From an uncultured Prevotellaceae bacterium (lineage in GTDB: Bacteria > Bacteroidota > Bacteroidia > Bacteroidales > Bacteroidaceae), in assembly GCA_900315075.1 (NCBI GenBank), contig OMXV01000005.1, positions 62,001 to 126,000 of the forward strand: DNA of 64,000 nucleotides, read 5' to 3'. Below, piece after piece: positions 54,727-64,000 of this stretch (position 1 is its first letter; every line of letters starts with the position of its first letter). The translations under genes were made by a program, and so were the position numbers. The notes under the pieces were generated by a model. It made no database searches. It saw only the letters and a list, made by a program, of their open reading frames with translations, and was not told the DNA's origin.

Positions 54727-54757
54727 TTGCGAATTTCAAAAAAACTTTGTAATTTCG
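54727..54757 (+). promoter_or_regulatory. Promoter of the 716-residue gene
   Basis: TTG (54727-54729), 20 nt, TAATTTCG (54750-54757), a one-base variant of TAnnTTTG, about 65 nt before the ATG. Confidence 0.5.
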
Positions 54758-54821
54758 CCCTCGGAAATTAAGACAATATCGTGTTATCTACTTTTTATAT
54801 TAATCTTTTAAACCAATCATT

Positions 54822-56972
54822 ATGAGAAAATTCTATCTCCTACTAGCAGCCTTTGCTATCAGCGTGGCTGCAAATGCAGGCATCAGAAACCTCTACAAGC
54901 AGGATTTTGAGGCCGTGAAGACTGCTGCCGACGCTGGCTGGACATCACCCAACCTCGCTGATGGTATGTCTATCGTCTCTACGGAGTTCGGTAAGTGGTT
55001 TGAGTTCGCTGTTGGCAACAACAACAACCGTAATGCCGTGCTCACATGGGGCCAGGACATTTATGGTGAAGGCGTCACCAACTACTCTGTACATTTCCAG
55101 TGGGGTCATGTCAATCCTAAAGGAACCAACAATGGTGACCCAGTTGCAAATACTCAGTTCTCAAATGAGATTGCACTGATCGTACCGCACGACTGGCAGC
55201 CAAATGATGCCGAGAAAGAAGCTGGTATCAAGGCCGTCAACAGCATCAACAACGGACAATATGCTACTGCCGACTCACTCCGACTCTTCACTATCACTCA
55301 GTTGAAGGGCGCTTATGGAGCCGACAACCCCTACTGGGCTGACAACGCTGACTTCACCAGCTATGCCTACGACTTCATGATCAATGGCGATCCCAATCAA
55401 ACTTTCACCGCTGCTGAGAATGCATGGTACAACATCCACGTATATGTAGATGTAACTGCACGCACCGTCACTTATCAGATTAATGATGAATCCGACAGTG
55501 AGGTAATCCTTGAAGGTGTGGTAGATATCGCAGAAAATGCCTCCCCATATATCAGCGCTCTGAATGTGCTCTGTGGACGTTATAGCAGCAAGGTCTCCAT
55601 CGACGACGTGAAAGTGCAGATGGAAATCGAGGGTGACTATGCTAACCAGCCCACTATTGCCCTCACAGGTGTGAATATGGCTGAGCGTACCTACAAGATT
55701 TTCTTCGAGACTTCCAACGACGAAATCCTCCATATCAAGTCACCTAATGGCAGCGAGGATACAGCAGTGGAAAGCCCATACGATTTTGTTACTTCTACAT
55801 CTGGTGTTCTCGAGGCTTGGACAGAGTCAGGCTCTGCTACTTCTGAGCATGCTGTTGAGAATGTCGATTGCTCTATCATCACCCTGCCAATGGCCGACGT
55901 GGCTATCAAGAAGGTGAACTCAGGATATGTCAAGGAACTTACCATGACTGTAAGCAATGCTGAGGTGCCCACACAGCCAAACATCACACTGACCTACAAC
56001 TTCCAGGGCGAAGGTGGCGAGGTGGTAACATCTGGCGACAATGAGGTGCCAAGCGGTACTTCTATCAATGTTACACAGAAAGGTACACTCACCGTTGTGA
56101 CACACGCCTACGGCTTCGCAGAGGCTACTTATGTCTATCAGAACGACTCTGAGTTTGGTGTTGACGCTTCTGTTGACTTCCAGCATATGGATGAGGCTAC
56201 TCTCCTCAGCAAGGACTTCGTAGAAATCGACCCACTCGACGATCCCAATATGAAAGGTGAGAACAACTGGACCGCTCGTAAGCGTATGTGGTACCAGATT
56301 GAGACTGGTGAGAATGATGCCGATGGCAACCCCATTCTGGAGACACATGTAGTTTATGGTCCTACAGCCGATGGTTGTGAGGCTATCCGCCGCTTCCTCC
56401 TCGTTCCTTCCAAACTCAACGCAGAGAACTCACACAGCATGTTCGCTCCTGTTTATACATGGTTCAGCGAGGCTGGAGATGGCTCTGATGTGGCTGGTCT
56501 GAAGGTGAACTACGGCATTGGTCTTATCAACACTGGTACAAAGACCGACGATGGCACTTCCATCAACTATCCTAATGGCCCTGTTGGCGTTGACGGTCTG
56601 ACCGACAATGACTTCTTCATCGTTTATGTCATCAGCGACTATGGAACTAGTTCTGCTCACCCAGTCTTCCCCGCTGGAACAAGTGTTGAGGATGCTACTG
56701 CACAGTACAAGGCTATGAACCTTGGTGATGGCTCCAACGTACAGGTGCTCAAGGGTACTGAGACCTTCAGCCTCTATCGTATCGATACCGCTATTGCACG
56801 CATCGATGTATTCAAGGCTATCGTTGATCCCAATGGTATCTATGAGATGACAGACGCTGTCGTTTCCGACCACAATGCTCCTATCTACAACCTCAATGGT
56901 ATTCAGATGAATGCTAACCAACTCCAGAGAGGTATCTACATCAAGCAGGGCAAGAAGTTCATTGTAAGATAA
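54822..56972 (+). CDS. T9SS-type secreted protein of unknown function (pectin locus)
   Basis: 716 residues. Signal peptide to about 19 (FAISVAANA), then a concanavalin-like beta region (LYKQDFEAVKTAADAGWTSP, YSVHFQWGHVNPKG, WYNIHVYVDVTARTVTYQIN, IDDVKVQM), one or two immunoglobulin-like beta domains in the middle (TLTYNFQGEGGEVVTSGDNE), a further beta region, and a T9SS type-A tail (APIYNLNGIQMNANQLQRGI, then YIKQGKKFIVR). No catalytic motif is recognised; the first region looks like a carbohydrate-binding jelly roll. It has its own promoter behind the SusCD genes and a strong terminator, so a surface glycan-binding protein is a reasonable guess, not a finding. Confidence 0.75.
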   Translation: MRKFYLLLAAFAISVAANAGIRNLYKQDFEAVKTAADAGWTSPNLADGMSIVSTEFGKWFEFAVGNNNNRNAVLTWGQDIYGEGVTNYSVHFQWGHVNPKGTNNGDPVANTQFSNEIALIVPHDWQPNDAEKEAGIKAVNSINNGQYATADSLRLFTITQLKGAYGADNPYWADNADFTSYAYDFMINGDPNQTFTAAENAWYNIHVYVDVTARTVTYQINDESDSEVILEGVVDIAENASPYISALNVLCGRYSSKVSIDDVKVQMEIEGDYANQPTIALTGVNMAERTYKIFFETSNDEILHIKSPNGSEDTAVESPYDFVTSTSGVLEAWTESGSATSEHAVENVDCSIITLPMADVAIKKVNSGYVKELTMTVSNAEVPTQPNITLTYNFQGEGGEVVTSGDNEVPSGTSINVTQKGTLTVVTHAYGFAEATYVYQNDSEFGVDASVDFQHMDEATLLSKDFVEIDPLDDPNMKGENNWTARKRMWYQIETGENDADGNPILETHVVYGPTADGCEAIRRFLLVPSKLNAENSHSMFAPVYTWFSEAGDGSDVAGLKVNYGIGLINTGTKTDDGTSINYPNGPVGVDGLTDNDFFIVYVISDYGTSSAHPVFPAGTSVEDATAQYKAMNLGDGSNVQVLKGTETFSLYRIDTAIARIDVFKAIVDPNGIYEMTDAVVSDHNAPIYNLNGIQMNANQLQRGIYIKQGKKFIVR

Positions 56973-56992
56973 TTTTAATCTTATATACTAAC

Positions 56993-57029
56993 AAAAAATG
57001 GGATGTGCATTTCGCACATCCCATTTTTT
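56993..57029. terminator. Strong bidirectional terminator
   Basis: A perfect 16-bp stem, AAAAAATGGGATGTGC (56993-57008) with GCACATCCCATTTTTT (57014-57029), loop ATTTC. It lies between convergent genes ending at 56972 and 57107. Confidence 0.9.
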
Positions 57030-57106
57030 TGAAGACTGAAGATACTATCTGGCTCTTACAATTTTTCCCATAGGCGACGGCTTTGCCGTTGCATTAATCA
57101 TTCCCC

Positions 57107-58701
<1,595 letters not shown>

Positions 58702-61700
58702 ATGTCTAAAAGGCTTTTTATTTCCATTGTGTTCATGCTCGTATTGTGCCTTGGCGTGAACGCCCAACGACCCACCGACAAACTCGACAGAGGACTTGTT
58801 GCCGTAAAAACTACCAATGGCGTGTATTGTTCATGGCGCATTTTCGCTGAGGAGTATTATGATGTAACCTACAACATCTATCGTGATGGTACAAAACTCA
58901 ACAGCGAACCACTCACTGTGTCCAACTACCAGGATAATGGTGGAACGTCGGCTTCAACTTATACTGTGACAGCTGTGGTGAGAGGTCATGAGCAGAGTCA
59001 GTGTGCACCGGCAGTAGTGTTCAATCAGAAATACCTTGAAGTGAACATGGACCATGGCGACCTCACCAGCATGTATATCCCTAATGATGCCTGCTGTGCA
59101 GATGTCGATGGTGACGGAGAACTCGAGATTTTGCTAAAATTCGACAACGCCAGTTGGGCTAACGCCTCTTATCCACGTGGTGGCCACAACGGTGAGTATT
59201 TTATCATCGAGGTGTATAAACTCAACGGACAAAAATTGTGGTGGATAGACCTCGGACCCAATATGGCCGATTTCCAGAACAACGAGCAGAACATCGTGGC
59301 ATATGACTGGGACGGTGATGGTAAGGCCGAAGCCGTGATGAGAGCCTCTGATGGTACGGTTATCCATAAGGCCGACGGAACGACATACGTGATTGGTGAC
59401 CCAACCAAAAACTACCTCGGTGCCACCAATACTGGTCAGTGGTTCGTGCACGAAGGAGCCGAATACCTTGTTTATATGAATGGCGAAACAGGTGAACCCT
59501 ATCATGTGCAAGACTATCCACTACGTCGTTTGGAGGATGGTGAGACCAATCTCAACTCTGCCTGGGGCGACGGCTATGGGCATCGTTCCACAAAGCATTT
59601 CTTTGGTGCTCCTGTGCTCGACGGACGTAAACCCAGCATTTTCCTCGCGCGAGGCATTTATACACGCCACAAGATGGTGGCCTACGACGTCAATCCCTAC
59701 ACCCATAAGCTGCAACTGCGTTGGAGATGGAACAACAACACGGCTGGACCATGGTATGGACAAGGATATCATAACTTCGGTGTTGCCGATGTGGATTGGG
59801 ACGGACGCGACGAAATCGTATTTGGGTCGATGGTCATCGACGACAACGGACATGGACTCTCCACCACAGGATTGGGACATGGAGATGCACAGCACTGCTC
59901 CGATTTTAACCCTTACGTTCACGGACAGGAAATCTTTTGCTGCAATGAGGACAATCCCTCCAACAACTATCGTGATGCTACCACCAGCAAAATTTACTAC
60001 CGTATGGCCGGTGGAGGAGATGATGGTAGGGCTATGTGCGGAAACTTCTCCAATAGTTATCCTGGTGCCATGGGCTCATCGGCACACGATGCTCCCATCA
60101 GTTGTGTCACCAACGATCATTTGGAAGGTGCAACGGGATGGTTCGACCTCAATTTCCGTATCTACTGGGATGGTGACCTTTTGGAGGAAACGTTCAATGG
60201 AACAGCTACACGCAACTCCAACGGACGTATTGCAAAATATGGAACGGGAGTTATCGAGACTCTTGAAGGGTCGTTTACTAACAACGACACCAAGGCTACC
60301 CCATGCTATCAGGGCGATATCTTCGGCGATTGGCGCGAGGAAGTCATCATGCGCACGGCAGCCAACAATATCCGTATCTATACTACCACAATCCCCACGA
60401 AATGGAGAAACTATACGCTCTGGCACGATCATCAATATCGTCAGGCCATGGTATGGCAGATGTGTGGTTACAACCAACCACCACACACCAGCTATTTTAT
60501 AGGTGAACTCGAGCAAATCTACACTGCTCCGCCGGCACTTACTATGACTGACCGCACAGAGGTGAAAAACAACCAGACGATAAATGCAGAACATAATGAT
60601 GCACAGGTGCTGCTTGCCGAGACCAATGACATGACTGTCGAGGTCACCGACGGTGTTGCTCCCTATATCTTATTCGATAATGCACCAACATGGGTGCAGG
60701 GACATGACAATAATGACCGCATCACTACCACTGTCTATACACACACACTGACAGGAGGCGCCTTCGGAGGTCAGATGCGACTTGTGAAACAGGGCGACGG
60801 TATCCTCGTGCTGCCCAATGTCACACAGACCTATTCTGGTTCTACCGATATTTGGGCAGGTACCCTCGTCTTCGACGGTACGATGGAGCAGAGCCGTGTG
60901 TGGCTCAACCGTTTTGCTGAGCTCAACAGCGATGGTGGAACATTCAACAAAGGATTACAGATGGACTATGCCTCTGTGCTTAGACCAGGTGGACCAGACA
61001 AGGTGGGCACTGTAACTGCCGATTCGCTTATTCTCAATTTCGGGGCAAAAGTAGAATTTGACATCTTTGGCGCTGATGGTAGCACCGATTGCCTCAATGC
61101 CAATGTATTGACAATCGAGAAAAAAGCATGGCAAAATGGGCCAGAATACAATGCTCCCGTTTTCCATGTGGTGACGCATTTCGCTGAGGGTACCACTTCG
61201 TTGCCTGAAGGGAAATATTTGCTTGGCGAATTTGAAAACATCAAAGGTAACTTGTCTGACGTTATCGTAGAGGGCATTGGCACGCAAAAGGCTTATATAC
61301 TCAGAGAGGGAGGAAAAGTCTATCTTGATGTGAAGGGCTTGCGCGAACCATCGGATGTAACATGGACAGGTGTTGTCAATTCCAACTGGGATCTTGCCGA
61401 CACCGAAAACTTCAAATCCAGTTCTGGTGGCGAGGCTAACATATTTGTTACAGGTGACAAGGTGGTCTTCAACGACGATGCAGAGAATACCAATGTCGTC
61501 ATTACCACTCCGGTCTCTCCATCGTTCATCTCTTTCGAGAACAATACCAAAGAATATAACATCTCGGGTGAGAGTATCATCGGTAATGTGACCATCAACA
61601 AGATTGGTGCAGCTAATGTCAATATCAATAACGTAAACTCTTTCAATGGTTCCGTTAATATCAATGGCGGACGGTTCACTGTGGCAAGCCTCGCCAATGC

Positions 61701-63252
61701 TACGGGTGTGGAACTTGGTGCACTCGGTGGCGTGGGTAATACGATTTCCTTAGGAAATGGTGGCGTGTTGGCAGGTAGTACTTCTATCACCACCACACAG
61801 CCCATCACGTTAGAAAGAGGAGGTGGTGGCATACATGTTGAACAGGGGCAGACTTTTGCTACTGAATCGTCCATCACATCTACTGGAAAAGCAAACCTCA
61901 TCAAGACGGGTTCTGGTACCTTGCGACTGGGTTCTCAGTCCACATTCGGTGCGCTTTACATCATGGCGGGTGAGGTCGTAGGTTCTGATGCCGGTGGCGT
62001 ACACCAGTATCCCGATAGTGTGGTCCTCAATGGTGGTATCCTACGCGACCCTGACACAATGTACTCTTATTCGTCCAATAAAACCAATGTGGTGGTGCCT
62101 GAAGGCAAGAAAGCCTCGTGGTATCTCGATTCAAGATGTAACTACACAGGAACACTTTCTGGCGCAGGAACCCTCAGCGTCTATGCCACAAGCATCCGTA
62201 ACCTCATACAGGGCAACTGGAGCCAATTTGAGGGAACACTCAATGTGGGGACTTCGAAGACAGGCACTTATGACCCTGTATTCTATTTCGCTAACTCCAA
62301 CGGATTAAAGAAAGCCACTGTCAATGTGACTTCCAATTTCAACAGTGGATTCCCCAACGATGGTGTTATCAATGGTTCCAACAATGTCAGCATGGGTAAT
62401 CTTAAAGGAAATGGCACATTGTCGGGAAAAGGACGCTACACTATCGGTTTCCTCAACGAAGACATCACTTTCACAGGAAAACTCGATGGTTGCCTTATCA
62501 CTAAAGTCGGCTCAGGTATGTGGACACTTACGCTGCCTAACAACTATGGAACTGGCACCACAGAGGTTAAGGGTGGTATCCTCAATCTCAATCATGGAAA
62601 TGCCGATACACCGTTCTTCGGCAACAACAACTTGACTGTTTCTGATAGTGGTGTCGTGGCAGGAAGGGCTCAACTTTATAATGTATATCTACAGGCTGGA
62701 GGCGGCATCCGCCCAGGTAGTGCCACCAGTTCATATCCCATTGGCTCTCTCAAAATAAAGACTTCGCTCTATGCTTATGAGGGGTCGCATCTTGACTTCT
62801 TCGTCCTCAATGCCAAGAACTCAGGTACGTCACGCTCATACCTCGAAGTTGATGGCACGCTGTCAATCCAAGGTGTCGTTAATGTGACAACAAAGGGATA
62901 CACACCTAATGAGGGCGATGAAATCATCCTCTGGACAGCTGGAAGCGTCACCGGCACTCCCACAGCTATCAATCTGCCCGACATCTCTGAGTATAATCTC
63001 GCATGGGACACCTCCGACCTGATGAATACCACAGGTGTCATCCGTGTGGTATCATCAACAAAAATAGCAAAGATTGACCACAATGCTCAGACCAAGGTAT
63101 TTGTCTATCGTGAGAATGGTGCTCATGTTGCCACATTCGATGCTTTACGCAGTGATGTGGAAAAACGCATCCGTCGATATGGTCATGGCACCTACATCCT
63201 CCGCATTACCGATGGTCGTCGTAGCGAAAACATTAAAATCATTATTAAATGA
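58702..63252 (+). CDS. Rhamnogalacturonan lyase (PL11 type) with autotransporter-like beta repeats and T9SS tail
   Basis: 1516 residues, more than twice a plain PL11 enzyme. Signal peptide to 22 (MLVLCLGVNAQ); PL11 catalytic region about 24-612 starting RPTDKLDRGLVAVKTTNGVY, with DACCADVDGDGELEILLKFD, YDWDGDGKAEAVMRASDG and VADVDWDGRDEIVFGSMVID. From about 613 to 1420 a beta-helix-like region with autotransporter-associated repeats: VKQGDGILVLPNVTQTYSGS (near 693), LIKTGSGTLRLG (near 1063) and TKVGSGMWTLTLPNNYGTGT (near 1263). The last 70 residues end GTYILRITDGRRSENIKIIIK-like, a T9SS type-A tail. It should cleave the rhamnogalacturonan-I backbone at the cell surface. A second PL11 gene follows. 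Confidence 0.88.
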   Translation: MSKRLFISIVFMLVLCLGVNAQRPTDKLDRGLVAVKTTNGVYCSWRIFAEEYYDVTYNIYRDGTKLNSEPLTVSNYQDNGGTSASTYTVTAVVRGHEQSQCAPAVVFNQKYLEVNMDHGDLTSMYIPNDACCADVDGDGELEILLKFDNASWANASYPRGGHNGEYFIIEVYKLNGQKLWWIDLGPNMADFQNNEQNIVAYDWDGDGKAEAVMRASDGTVIHKADGTTYVIGDPTKNYLGATNTGQWFVHEGAEYLVYMNGETGEPYHVQDYPLRRLEDGETNLNSAWGDGYGHRSTKHFFGAPVLDGRKPSIFLARGIYTRHKMVAYDVNPYTHKLQLRWRWNNNTAGPWYGQGYHNFGVADVDWDGRDEIVFGSMVIDDNGHGLSTTGLGHGDAQHCSDFNPYVHGQEIFCCNEDNPSNNYRDATTSKIYYRMAGGGDDGRAMCGNFSNSYPGAMGSSAHDAPISCVTNDHLEGATGWFDLNFRIYWDGDLLEETFNGTATRNSNGRIAKYGTGVIETLEGSFTNNDTKATPCYQGDIFGDWREEVIMRTAANNIRIYTTTIPTKWRNYTLWHDHQYRQAMVWQMCGYNQPPHTSYFIGELEQIYTAPPALTMTDRTEVKNNQTINAEHNDAQVLLAETNDMTVEVTDGVAPYILFDNAPTWVQGHDNNDRITTTVYTHTLTGGAFGGQMRLVKQGDGILVLPNVTQTYSGSTDIWAGTLVFDGTMEQSRVWLNRFAELNSDGGTFNKGLQMDYASVLRPGGPDKVGTVTADSLILNFGAKVEFDIFGADGSTDCLNANVLTIEKKAWQNGPEYNAPVFHVVTHFAEGTTSLPEGKYLLGEFENIKGNLSDVIVEGIGTQKAYILREGGKVYLDVKGLREPSDVTWTGVVNSNWDLADTENFKSSSGGEANIFVTGDKVVFNDDAENTNVVITTPVSPSFISFENNTKEYNISGESIIGNVTINKIGAANVNINNVNSFNGSVNINGGRFTVASLANATGVELGALGGVGNTISLGNGGVLAGSTSITTTQPITLERGGGGIHVEQGQTFATESSITSTGKANLIKTGSGTLRLGSQSTFGALYIMAGEVVGSDAGGVHQYPDSVVLNGGILRDPDTMYSYSSNKTNVVVPEGKKASWYLDSRCNYTGTLSGAGTLSVYATSIRNLIQGNWSQFEGTLNVGTSKTGTYDPVFYFANSNGLKKATVNVTSNFNSGFPNDGVINGSNNVSMGNLKGNGTLSGKGRYTIGFLNEDITFTGKLDGCLITKVGSGMWTLTLPNNYGTGTTEVKGGILNLNHGNADTPFFGNNNLTVSDSGVVAGRAQLYNVYLQAGGGIRPGSATSSYPIGSLKIKTSLYAYEGSHLDFFVLNAKNSGTSRSYLEVDGTLSIQGVVNVTTKGYTPNEGDEIILWTAGSVTGTPTAINLPDISEYNLAWDTSDLMNTTGVIRVVSSTKIAKIDHNAQTKVFVYRENGAHVATFDALRSDVEKRIRRYGHGTYILRITDGRRSENIKIIIK

Positions 63253-63332
63253 TTGAAGATTGAAAATTGAAGATTGAAAATTGAAGATTGAAGATTGAAG
63301 ATTGAAGATTGAAAATTTAAAATTGAAGATTG
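63251..63332. repeat. GATTGAA tandem array between the two PL11 genes
   Basis: Roughly ten 7-bp words GATTGAA or AATTGAA in tandem, for example GATTGAAGATTGAAAATTGA, starting directly at the stop codon. It is the reverse complement of the CAATTTT/CTTCAAT family. Confidence 0.85.
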
Positions 63333-63353
63333 TAGGTTGTTGATGTTCTCTTT

Positions 63354-63372
63354 GCTGCAACATTGTTGCAGC
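63354..63372. other. Perfect intergenic hairpin
   Basis: GCTGCAAC (63354-63361), ATT, GTTGCAGC (63365-63372). No T run follows, so it is more likely an RNA-stability or processing hairpin between co-transcribed lyase genes than a terminator. Confidence 0.5.
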
Positions 63373-63437
63373 CTCAAATCAAATTAGAGAATCAAAACGC
63401 TCACCCATTTAATTCACCCCATCAAATCAATAAAATC

Positions 63438-64000
63438 ATGTCTAAATTCATCCTTAACTTATCCCTTTCACTCGTTTTTGGTTGTGCCGTGGCTATGGCT
63501 CAAAGCCCAACTGATACCCCAACCAGCCAGATGGAGAAACTTGACAGGGGACTCATCGCTTTCCCAACAAGTTCAGGCAAATGCTTCGTCAGTTGGAGAC
63601 TTTTGGGAACAGATGATGTTTATACCTCGTTTGAAGTCCTGAAAAATGGAGAGTCTTATCAGAAAGATATCATCAAAGCAACGTCAATGACGGTCAACGG
63701 CTCAAAGACAGACAATTTCCAGATTGTCACTTTCCATAATGGGCAACCTGTGGATACCACAGCTGTGGTTAAACCATGGGACAACTGTTACCTCCAACTC
63801 CACTTAGACCGTCCTGATGCAATGAATGGGGCTGCCTACAACCCCAACGATTGCTCGGTGGGTGATGTAGATGGCGATGGACAATATGAGATATTTGTCA
63901 AGTGGGACCCGGAGAATTCCAAGGATAATGCACAATCGGGAACGACTAATCCTGTCATTATAGACTGTTACAAACTCGATGGTACACGTCTGTGGCGTGT
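63438..64000 (+). CDS. Second rhamnogalacturonan lyase (PL11 type), 3' end outside the window
   Basis: 187 codons are visible from the ATG at 63438-63440. Signal peptide (FILNLSLSLVFGCAVAMAQ), then QMEKLDRGLIAFPTSSGKCF, similar to the start of the 1516-residue PL11 protein (KLDRGLVAVKTTNGVYCSW), and NDCSVGDVDGDGQYEIFVKW, the calcium-binding-like DVDGDG strand of the PL11 propeller. It continues past the window edge. It lies 185 nt behind the first PL11 gene on the same strand, with repeats and a hairpin between, and probably belongs to the same transcript. A complementary endo/exo pair of rhamnogalacturonan lyases is a possible arrangement. Confidence 0.85.
   Translation, partial: MSKFILNLSLSLVFGCAVAMAQSPTDTPTSQMEKLDRGLIAFPTSSGKCFVSWRLLGTDDVYTSFEVLKNGESYQKDIIKATSMTVNGSKTDNFQIVTFHNGQPVDTTAVVKPWDNCYLQLHLDRPDAMNGAAYNPNDCSVGDVDGDGQYEIFVKWDPENSKDNAQSGTTNPVIIDCYKLDGTRLWR

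Noticed and set aside
59480-60502. 340-codon plus-strand frame overlapping the PL11 catalytic region
   Set aside because: The residues are Met/Thr/Pro-rich with no motif, while the overlapping frame has complete PL11 features.
63251-63332. CRISPR array or other regular repeat array with spacers
   Set aside because: The words are contiguous 7-bp units without spacers, and no cas genes are nearby; the same holds for 38391-38507 and 54628-54708.

Overview
The window comes from a Bacteroidota genome, most likely a Prevotella-like, plant-glycan-degrading member of the Bacteroidales. The evidence is four SusC/SusD pairs, promoters of the Bacteroidota type (TTG, about 19 nt, TAnnTTTG), T9SS-type C-terminal sorting tails, and a PorE homologue, which is a T9SS outer-membrane component. 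No tRNA, rRNA, CRISPR array, insertion sequence or phage gene was seen.

Left region (1-9.5 kb): a truncated family-1 pectate lyase, two small secreted proteins, a low-molecular-weight tyrosine phosphatase, and two large paralogous T9SS-type secreted proteins (2988-5645 and 6747-9458) on either side of a Fic gene. The paralogues share a nearly identical C-terminal half and a duplicated 3' flank with a terminator, but their N-terminal regions differ. From 25227 down to 9522 (minus strand) lies a compact cluster: FAS1 lipoprotein, SusC, SusD, two more FAS1-type lipoproteins, SusC, SusD, running on towards the 903-residue secreted protein. It contains no recognisable glycan-cleaving enzyme, which is unusual for a SusCD locus.

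Middle region (25-44 kb): mostly housekeeping. There is an ExbB, 4-TM protein, ExbD, ExbD energy-transducing operon followed by an Lrp/AsnC regulator; a thyA, histidine phosphatase (with dockerin-like tail), folA operon; a decayed AAA-ATPase/PD-(D/E)XK gene; a structured RNA candidate with its own promoter and terminator ahead of a T9SS-type secreted protein and a 55-residue peptide; an RsmF-like rRNA methyltransferase next to porE; topB carrying an in-frame 9-bp repeat array; a lutABC lactate-oxidation operon; and a PrsW-family membrane protease.

Right region (44-64 kb): a pectin (rhamnogalacturonan) utilisation locus with two SusCD pairs (the first SusC broken by a frameshift), a secreted protein of unknown function, a GxSxG esterase, a 1516-residue PL11 rhamnogalacturonan lyase with autotransporter-like beta repeats and a T9SS tail, and the start of a second PL11 gene. 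Together with the PL1 gene at the left edge this suggests a pectin degrader.

A recurrent oddity is that gene borders carry short imperfect tandem repeats of 7-10 bp in several sequence families. One 9-bp family occurs both in an intergenic region and inside topB.
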